Of a stretch of DNA of 64,000 nucleotides, positions 58,403 through 64,000 are shown one piece after another. The number at the start of each line of letters is the position of its first letter. Positions within the stretch are counted from its first letter, which is position 1. This DNA comes from Bradyrhizobium sp. Arg816 (GTDB lineage: Bacteria > Pseudomonadota > Alphaproteobacteria > Rhizobiales > Xanthobacteraceae), in NCBI RefSeq assembly GCF_029989365.1, contig NZ_JAPRAQ010000026.1, positions 1 through 64,000 of the forward strand, read 5' to 3'. The translations under genes were made by a program, and so were the position numbers. The notes under the pieces were generated by a model that ran no database searches, was not told where the DNA came from, and worked only from the letters and a program-made list of their open reading frames with translations.

Positions 58403-61370
58403 GGCTGGTTTCCTTTTTAGTGTGAGAAGTGGAATTTGCTCCGGCGCGGTCGAGGCTCATCGCCAGCACGCGCGCGACGTGAAGCGCTTCGCGCTGGGCG
58501 CCGTCGTGGATCTGATGCCGGCAGGAGGTGCCGTCGGCAACGACGAGTGTAGTCTGGTCTGCCCGCCGCACGGCGGGCAGCAGCGACAGCTCGGCCATCT
58601 CGATCGAGGCATCATAGGTGTCAGCGCCGTAACCGAAGGCGCCGGCCATGCCGCAGCAGCTCGATTCGATGGTCTCGACCTTCAGGTCCGGAATGAGGCG
58701 CAGCACCTGCTCGACCGGCTTGAAGGCGCCGAAGGATTTTTGGTGGCAATGGCCATGCACGACGGCCTTGTCGCCGACGGTGCCGAGCGGCAGTTGCAGC
58801 CTTCCGGCCTCCGCTTCGCGCACCAAAAATTCCTCGAAAGTCAGCGCGTGGGCGCCGACGGCCTTGGCATCCTTGTCCTTGCGCAGCGAAGCGAGCTCGT
58901 CGCGCAGCGTCAGCAGACAGCTCGGCTCGAGGCCGACGATCGGCACGCCGCGGGCGGCAAAGGGCGCGAACGCGGCCACCAGGCGGTCGAGCTCGGCCCT
59001 GGCTTCGTCGACGAGACCGGCTGAGAGGAATGTGCGGCCGCAGCAGAGCGGGCGACTGCCGCTCGCCGGCCTGGGCAGGTGCACGCGATAACCGCCCGCG
59101 GCGAGCACGCGGAGCGCGGCGTCGAGATTTTCGCGCTCGTAGATGCGATTGAAGGTGTCCGTGAACAGCACGACTTCGCGACCGGTCTCCGGCCCGACCG
59201 CTTCCGCGGGCGGCACGAACACGTCGCTGCGGAAGGCGGGCAGGGCGCGGCGCGCGCTGATGCCGGCAAAGCGCTCGAACAGCTTTCGCAGCAGCGGGCT
59301 GCGGTTGCGCAAATTGGCGAGTGGCGCGAAGCGCGATGCGAGTCCGGCATAGCGCGGGAGGTAGCCGACCAGGCGGTCGCGCAGGGTCAGGCCATGGGAC
59401 GCGGCGCGAGCGGCGAGCACCTCGATCTTCATCTTGGCCATGTCGACGCCGGTCGGGCATTCGTGGCGGCAGGCCTTGCAGGAGACGCAGAGTTTTAGGG
59501 TCTCCATCATCTCGTCGGAGGACAACGCGTCGGGGCCGAGCTGGCCGGAGATGGCGAGCCGCAAGCTGTTGGCGCGGCCGCGGGTGACGTCCTTCTCGTT
59601 GCGCGTGGCGCGGTAGGACGGGCACATCACGCCGCCCTCGAGCTTGCGGCAGGCGCCGTTGTTGTTGCACATCTCGACCGCGCCCTGGAAACCGCCGCCG
59701 GCGCCGGGATAGGCGGACCAATCCAGCTTCGTCTTCAGCTCGTTGACGTGGTAGTTGGGTTTGAAGCGGAACAGCGAGCGATCGTCCATCCGGGGCGCAT
59801 CGACGATCTTGCCGGGATTGAGGACGCCTTCGGGATCGAAGCGCCGCTTCACCTCCCTGAAGTCGGCGACGAGACGCTCGCCGAACATGGTCTCGTGGAA
59901 TTCAGAGCGCACCAGGCCATCGCCATGCTCGCCGGAATGCGAGCCCTTGTACTCGCGCACCAGCGCGAAGGCTTCTTCGGCGATGGCCCGCATCGCCTTG
60001 ACGTCCTTCTCCAGCTTCAGGTTCAGCACGGGCCGTACGTGCAGGCAGCCCTCGGAAGCATGCGCATACATCGTGCCGCTGGTGCCGTGCTTTGCGAAAA
60101 CCTCGCTCAAGCGCGCGGTGTAGTCGGCCAGGTGCGGCAACGGCACGGCGCAATCCTCGACGAACGAGACCGGCTTGCCCTCCTGCTTCATCGACATCAT
60201 GACGTTGAGGCCGGCGGCGCGGAAATCGGCAATGCCGCTTTGCAGTGCGGGCTCGGTGATCTCGACCACGCCGCCCCATTTGCGCTTGTCGTTGTTCCAG
60301 CCGAAGCCGAGATCGCCCATCAATTCGCCGAGTTGCTTGAGGCGCGCCAGATTGTCCGCCTGGTCCTCTTCAGCGAATTCGACCACCAGAACGGCATCCG
60401 GATCGCCCTTGATGGCGGCGGAGATGATCGGCCGGAACATCGCGATGTCGCGGCCGAGCGCGAGCATGGTGCGGTCGACCAGCTCGACCGCGATCGGCTT
60501 GAGCTTGACCAGGTGCTGGGCGGCGTCCATCGCCTCGTAGAAGCTGCCGAAATGACAGATGCCGAGCGCCTTGTTGCGGATGACAGGCCACAGCTTCAGC
60601 TCGACCTTGGTGGTGAAGGCGAGGGTGCCTTCGGAGCCGACCAGGAGATGCGCCATGTTGTTGCGCGCATTGCGTGGCGTCAGCGCATCGAGATTGTAGC
60701 CGCCGACGCGGCGCTGCACCTTTGGAAAGCGCGCGGCGATCTCGTCAGCCTCGCGGGCGCCGAGATCGAGCATGTCGCGGAACAGGGCGCGCGCGCGGTC
60801 GTTCGCATCGAGATCGGAGAGATCGCGCGACACCTCACCGTAGCGGCCCAGCGTGCCGTCGGCGAGCGCCGCCTCCATCGACAGGGTGTTGTCGCGCATG
60901 GTGCCGTAGCGAAGCGAGCGGCCGCCGCAGGAATTGTTGCCGGCCATGCCGCCGATGGTGGCGCGCGAGGCGGTGGAGACGTCGACCGGAAACCACAGGC
61001 CGTGTTTCTTGAGCTGACGGTTGAGATCGTCGAGCACGATGCCGGGTTCGACCACGCAGGTGCGGCCCGCGACATCGAGCGAGAGGATGCGGTTGAGGTG
61101 TTTCGAGAGATCGACCACGAGGCCGTCATTGACGGTCTGGCCGCATTGCGAGGTGCCGCCGCCGCGCGGGGTGACCTTCAGGCCCTCGTCGCGAGCGATC
61201 GCCAGCGCCCGCAAGGCCTCGTCCATGGTCCTGGGCACGACCACGCCGGCCGGCATGATCTGGTAGAACGAGGCGTCGGTGGCATAGCGGCCGCGGCTGA
61301 AGCCGTCGAACAGGACGTCGCCGGTCATTTCCGCGCGCAGGCGCCGTTCGAGCGAGGAGGCGTTTGTCAT
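58395..61370 (-). CDS. FAD-linked oxidase / Fe-S fusion (GlcD-GlcF or D-2-hydroxyacid dehydrogenase type)
   Basis: The 991-residue product joins an FAD-binding PCMH domain (about 38-270; TPRGGGTSQCGQTVNDG), a GlcD-type C-terminal domain (about 285-535; GEHGDGLVRSEF), a 4Fe-4S domain (CVSCKACRHECPTGVDMAK near 640) and a C-terminal CCG domain (SSCCGMAGAFGY near 935). Proteins of this layout oxidise D-lactate, D-2-hydroxyglutarate or glycolate and feed electrons to quinone. With the GlcG-like gene it forms a glycolate/2-hydroxyacid unit. Confidence 0.87.
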   Translation of the reverse strand: MTNASSLERRLRAEMTGDVLFDGFSRGRYATDASFYQIMPAGVVVPRTMDEALRALAIARDEGLKVTPRGGGTSQCGQTVNDGLVVDLSKHLNRILSLDVAGRTCVVEPGIVLDDLNRQLKKHGLWFPVDVSTASRATIGGMAGNNSCGGRSLRYGTMRDNTLSMEAALADGTLGRYGEVSRDLSDLDANDRARALFRDMLDLGAREADEIAARFPKVQRRVGGYNLDALTPRNARNNMAHLLVGSEGTLAFTTKVELKLWPVIRNKALGICHFGSFYEAMDAAQHLVKLKPIAVELVDRTMLALGRDIAMFRPIISAAIKGDPDAVLVVEFAEEDQADNLARLKQLGELMGDLGFGWNNDKRKWGGVVEITEPALQSGIADFRAAGLNVMMSMKQEGKPVSFVEDCAVPLPHLADYTARLSEVFAKHGTSGTMYAHASEGCLHVRPVLNLKLEKDVKAMRAIAEEAFALVREYKGSHSGEHGDGLVRSEFHETMFGERLVADFREVKRRFDPEGVLNPGKIVDAPRMDDRSLFRFKPNYHVNELKTKLDWSAYPGAGGGFQGAVEMCNNNGACRKLEGGVMCPSYRATRNEKDVTRGRANSLRLAISGQLGPDALSSDEMMETLKLCVSCKACRHECPTGVDMAKMKIEVLAARAASHGLTLRDRLVGYLPRYAGLASRFAPLANLRNRSPLLRKLFERFAGISARRALPAFRSDVFVPPAEAVGPETGREVVLFTDTFNRIYERENLDAALRVLAAGGYRVHLPRPASGSRPLCCGRTFLSAGLVDEARAELDRLVAAFAPFAARGVPIVGLEPSCLLTLRDELASLRKDKDAKAVGAHALTFEEFLVREAEAGRLQLPLGTVGDKAVVHGHCHQKSFGAFKPVEQVLRLIPDLKVETIESSCCGMAGAFGYGADTYDASIEMAELSLLPAVRRADQTTLVVADGTSCRHQIHDGAQREALHVARVLAMSLDRAGANSTSHTKKETSHG

Positions 61371-61443
61371 CCCTGGTCCCGGATTGGCCCAGCGAGGCCC
61401 AGTCTTGCTGAGTTATTCATTATTTCTCACGACCGATTATATT

Positions 61444-61457
61444 ATGAATTCAAAATG
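61444..61457. promoter_or_regulatory. Candidate GntR operator, left copy
   Basis: ATGAATTCAAAATG lies about 75 bp before the flavoprotein gene start, in an AT-rich gap; 13 of 14 bases match the copy at 62291. Confidence 0.4.
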
Positions 61458-61474
61458 AGCAAGTCGGCCGCCCC

Positions 61475-62212
61475 TCAGGGCGAGGCCGGAGCGTCCTCAT
61501 GGGGCTCGGTCAGGTGCTCGATCGCTGCCGCCCGCTTGTTGCGCAGGTGCTGGAACAGGATGTCGCTGAGCTCGCTGCCGGCGCGGCGGCGCAGCGCGTC
61601 GAGGATGGCCTCGTGCTCGCGCATCGCTTCCGCCCAGCGCTGCCGCTTGCGGGCGAAGTTGGCGGAGTAACGGACCCGGCGGATGCGGCCTGCGAAGTTG
61701 GCGTAGGCGGTCTTCAGCGTCTCGTTGCGTGCGGCCGCGACGATGCTTTCGTGGATGCGCTGGTTGGTCTGGAAATAGCCGTGCATGTCGCGATGCAGAT
61801 AGTGCCCGTACATCTCGTAATGCAGCTGCTCGATCGCGGCGATTTCCTCATCCGTAATGGCCTCGCAGGCGAGGCGCCCGGCAAGGCTCTCCAGCCCCGC
61901 CATCACGTCGAACAGCTCCTCGAGGTCGCGCTGGCTGAGCTGGCGGACGCGCGCGCCGCGGTTGGGCAGAAGCTCGATTAGCCCCTCGGAAGCGAGCACT
62001 TTCAGGGCCTCGCGCAGTGGCGTGCGGGAGATCCCGAGCATCGCGCAGAGCTGCCGCTCGGGAACACGCGCGCCGTCGGGAATGTTGCCCTCGACCACGT
62101 AGTCGCGCAGCCGCAGCAGGATCTCGCCGTGCAGCGAAGCCTCCTGGCGGTCGCCGCCATTTGCGGCGGTTGGGGCGATCGGAACCCCGGTGTCGGGAAT
62201 CGTGGATTTCAT
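61475..62212 (-). CDS. GntR-family regulator, FadR/FCD subfamily
   Basis: The 245-residue product has an N-terminal winged HTH (MLGISRTPLREALKVLASEGLIELLPNRGARVRQL, about 60-95) and a C-terminal FCD helical domain (about 105-235; metal-ligand His positions in QRIHESIVAAARNE). Such regulators respond to organic acids. It lies between the flavoprotein gene and the divergent aminotransferase gene, where the 14-bp sites occur. A GTG three codons upstream is an alternative start. Confidence 0.88.
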   Translation of the reverse strand: MKSTIPDTGVPIAPTAANGGDRQEASLHGEILLRLRDYVVEGNIPDGARVPERQLCAMLGISRTPLREALKVLASEGLIELLPNRGARVRQLSQRDLEELFDVMAGLESLAGRLACEAITDEEIAAIEQLHYEMYGHYLHRDMHGYFQTNQRIHESIVAAARNETLKTAYANFAGRIRRVRYSANFARKRQRWAEAMREHEAILDALRRRAGSELSDILFQHLRNKRAAAIEHLTEPHEDAPASP

Positions 62213-62290
62213 TTGCAGCACAATAGTTTGCCTGTTTGATCGCGTCGATGTTCACAATCGAATACCAAAATTCAATTGAAATGACAAAAA

Positions 62291-62304
62291 ATGAATGCAA
62301 AATG
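62291..62304. promoter_or_regulatory. Candidate GntR operator, right copy
   Basis: ATGAATGCAAAATG lies 42 bp before the aminotransferase start in the divergent gap with the GntR gene, placed to control both. Confidence 0.4.
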
Positions 62305-62345
62305 GTCTCTGAAGCAGGCCAGAGTCCGTCGCCAGGGAGGTTTTT

Positions 62346-63548
62346 ATGCACCAAGGTCGCCATTTCCTTCAGATTCCAGGCCCGAGCCCGGTCCCAGAGC
62401 GCGTCCTGCGCGCCATGGACATGCCTGTTATCGACCACCGGAGCGCCGAGTTCGGTGAGCTCGGCCGCGCCGTGCTCGAGGGCAGCCAGAAGATTTTCCA
62501 GACCGCGGGCCCGGTCGTGATCTTCCCCTCGTCGGGGACGGGCGCCTGGGAGGCCGCGATCGTCAACACGCTGTCGCCGGGCGATAAGGTACTGATGGTC
62601 GAGACCGGCCATTTCGCCACCCTGTGGCGGCAGATGGCGGGGCGGTTCGGCATCGAGGTCGATTTCGTGCCCGGCGACTGGCGCCGTGGTGCCGACCCGG
62701 CCGTGATCGAAGCAAGGCTCAGCGACGACAAAGCGCGCGCGATCAAGGCCGTGATGGTCGTGCACAACGAGACCTCGACCGGCGCGACCAGCCGCATCGC
62801 CGAGATCCGCGCGGCTATTGATCGCACTGGTCACCCGGCGCTGCTGATGGTCGACACCATCTCCTCGCTCGGCTCGGTCGACTACCGCCACGACGAATGG
62901 AAGGTCGACGTCAGTGTGAGCTGCTCGCAGAAGGGTTTCATGCTGCCGCCCGGCCTCGGCTTCAACGCGATCTCGGAGAAGGCGCGCGCAGCCGCAAAGA
63001 CCAACAAGATGCCGCGCTCCTATTTCGACTGGGAGGAGATGCTCAAGCCCAACGCCAACGGCTTCTTCCCCTATACGCCGGCGACCAATCTGCTCTACGG
63101 CCTGCGCGAGGCGATCGCGATGCTGCTCGAAGAGGGGCTCGACAACGTGTTCGCGCGCCATCAGCGGCTGGCTGCCGCGACGCGTGCCGCCGTCAATCAC
63201 TGGGGCCTCGAGATCCTCTGCCAGGAGCCCTCGGAGTTCTCGCCGGTGCTCACCGCGGTGTTGATGCCGCCGGGCCACGACGCCGATCAGTTCCGCAAGA
63301 TCGTGCTCGACAATTACAACATGTCGCTCGGCTCGGGCCTGTCGAAGGTCGCCGGAAAAGTCTTCCGCATCGGCCATCTCGGCGAATGCAACGCGCTGAC
63401 GCTGCTCGGCGCGCTCACCGGCGTGGAGATGGGCCTGTCGGTTGCGGGCGTGCCGCATCGCTCCGGCGGCGTCGATGTCGCGATGAAGCTTTTGGAGCAG
63501 CGCCCGCAGGGCAATGCCTCGCCGCATCTGAAAGTGGTCGGCACCTAA
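62346..63548 (+). CDS. Class V aminotransferase (serine/alanine-glyoxylate type)
   Basis: The 400-residue PLP enzyme has FPSSGTGAWEAAIVNTLSPGD (about 59-79), and the PLP lysine is Lys196 in CSQKGFMLPP. Layout and SGLSKVAGKVFRIGHLGECN near 334 fit serine-glyoxylate or alanine-glyoxylate aminotransferases. With the GlcD/F-type oxidase on the other side of the GntR gene, it would interconvert glyoxylate and an amino acid. GGGAGG precedes the start. Confidence 0.88.
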   Translation: MHQGRHFLQIPGPSPVPERVLRAMDMPVIDHRSAEFGELGRAVLEGSQKIFQTAGPVVIFPSSGTGAWEAAIVNTLSPGDKVLMVETGHFATLWRQMAGRFGIEVDFVPGDWRRGADPAVIEARLSDDKARAIKAVMVVHNETSTGATSRIAEIRAAIDRTGHPALLMVDTISSLGSVDYRHDEWKVDVSVSCSQKGFMLPPGLGFNAISEKARAAAKTNKMPRSYFDWEEMLKPNANGFFPYTPATNLLYGLREAIAMLLEEGLDNVFARHQRLAAATRAAVNHWGLEILCQEPSEFSPVLTAVLMPPGHDADQFRKIVLDNYNMSLGSGLSKVAGKVFRIGHLGECNALTLLGALTGVEMGLSVAGVPHRSGGVDVAMKLLEQRPQGNASPHLKVVGT

Positions 63549-63602
63549 GCCGCGCGGGGCGGGCGGGCGACAATCACAACAAGCAATTCGGCAGGGGTGG
63601 AG

Positions 63603-64000
63603 ATGGGTATCAGGTTCAAGGCGACGCATGTCGTGCTGGCGATGCTGTGCGCGATGTATTTCATCACCTATGTCGACCGGGTGAACATCGGCACCGCCGC
63701 GAGCGAGATCCAGAAGGAGCTGGGTCTGTCGAACACCCAGCTTGGCCTCGTCTTCTCCGCCTTCGCCTATCCCTATCTGCTGTTCCAGGTGATCGGTGGC
63801 TGGGTCGGCGATCGTTTCGGGCCGCGCAAGACGCTGTTCTGGTGCGGCATGATCTGGGCGGCGGCAACCATCTCGACCGGCTTCGTCAACGGTCTTGCCG
63901 CACTGTTCGCCGCGCGCTTCGCGCTCGGCTTCGGCGAGGGCGCGACCTTTCCGACGGCAACGCGCGCGATGCAATACTGGACGCCCGCGAACCGCCGCGG
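63603..64000 (+). CDS. MFS transporter, ACS family (partial, runs off window)
   Basis: Only the first 132 residues are present. They show membrane segments at about 8-24, 48-68 and 79-97, the ACS-family block MYFITYVDRVNIGTAASEIQ, and the MFS motif GGWVGDRFGPRKTLFW. The family carries sugar acids such as galactonate or glucarate and other organic anions. It follows the aminotransferase by 54 nt and is probably in the same operon. Confidence 0.87.
   Translation, partial: MGIRFKATHVVLAMLCAMYFITYVDRVNIGTAASEIQKELGLSNTQLGLVFSAFAYPYLLFQVIGGWVGDRFGPRKTLFWCGMIWAAATISTGFVNGLAALFAARFALGFGEGATFPTATRAMQYWTPANRR

Noticed and set aside
59748..61670. A 640-codon plus-strand frame opposite the flavoprotein gene
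   Set aside because: Shadow frame; the minus-strand product has four recognised domains over the same stretch.
61848..63974. A 708-codon minus-strand frame opposite the aminotransferase gene
   Set aside because: Shadow of the aminotransferase and MFS genes; low-complexity composition and no recognised domain.
1..64000. CRISPR array or tRNA/rRNA genes
   Set aside because: No regularly spaced direct repeats of CRISPR type and no tRNA-like T-arm and acceptor pattern or rRNA sequence was recognised by eye. A covariance-model search would settle the tRNA question.

Overview
The window looks like a chromosome segment of a soil alphaproteobacterium, most likely Bradyrhizobium or a close relative. 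The reasons are uniformly high GC, FixK/FNR-type 14-bp boxes, intergenic palindromes typical of that lineage, and a heavy load of uptake systems and CoA-, flavin- and molybdenum-dependent catabolic genes. This assignment is inferred from gene content, not from a marker gene. No rRNA, tRNA or CRISPR array was seen.

Region 1 (1-8.0 kb) is accessory DNA. It holds small unknown genes, a DUF4261 protein, an Imm11/DUF1629-like immunity protein, a flavoprotein monooxygenase, a stand-alone receiver protein and phage-like leftovers (a small membrane protein, a small tail-anchored protein, a GNAT). Five near-identical + strand cassettes lie between these genes, with a sixth decayed copy. Each has TTGACA, an 18-bp spacer, CAGAAT, about 25 nt of conserved transcribed sequence and a rho-independent terminator whose stem sequence varies while pairing is kept. 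They look like a multicopy small-RNA family.

Region 2 (8.1-24.6 kb) is a large catabolic island: CaiB/BaiF CoA-transferase, a two-component flavin monooxygenase with its reductase, a beta-hydroxyacid dehydrogenase, an SsuA/NMT1-type ABC importer with an IlvD-type dehydratase inside its operon, and a NicX-like ring-cleaving dioxygenase with its metal ligands in place. A converging five-gene operon encodes 3-hydroxyacyl-CoA dehydrogenase, opine-dehydrogenase-like protein, acyl-CoA ligase, acyl-CoA dehydrogenase and alpha/beta hydrolase. The set suggests breakdown of an aromatic or N-heteroaromatic compound; the substrate is unknown.

Region 3 (24.7-32.7 kb) resembles an aerobic 2-aminobenzoate/benzoate-CoA type cluster: SDR, enoyl-CoA hydratase, a decayed gene remnant, a PhzS-like monooxygenase, cupin, branched-chain-type substrate-binding protein, MarR regulator, 2-aminobenzoate-CoA-ligase-like enzyme and RidA. 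Three matching 14-bp sites sit before the binding-protein gene, marR and the ligase gene and are candidate MarR operators.

Region 4 (32.7-46.0 kb) looks like a low-oxygen and stress island: CBS-BON protein, CHAD protein, APH/P-loop kinase, universal stress protein, Pat-like acyl-CoA-synthetase/GNAT fusion, a three-gene Mla/MCE lipid transporter, an FnrN-type iron-sulfur regulator, a 41-aa membrane protein, a second Crp/Fnr regulator and a KynB-like cyclase. Six TTGA-N6-TCAA-type boxes lie upstream of five of these units at distances that fit class II activation.

Region 5 (46.6-64.0 kb) holds a TRAP transporter with a frameshifted SDR behind it; a molybdenum hydroxylase pair with a ModA-like protein and a Bug-type binding protein; a bis-MGD oxidoreductase and an enoyl-CoA hydratase; then GlcG-like, GlcD/GlcF-type fusion, GntR regulator, class V aminotransferase and the start of an MFS transporter that runs off the window.
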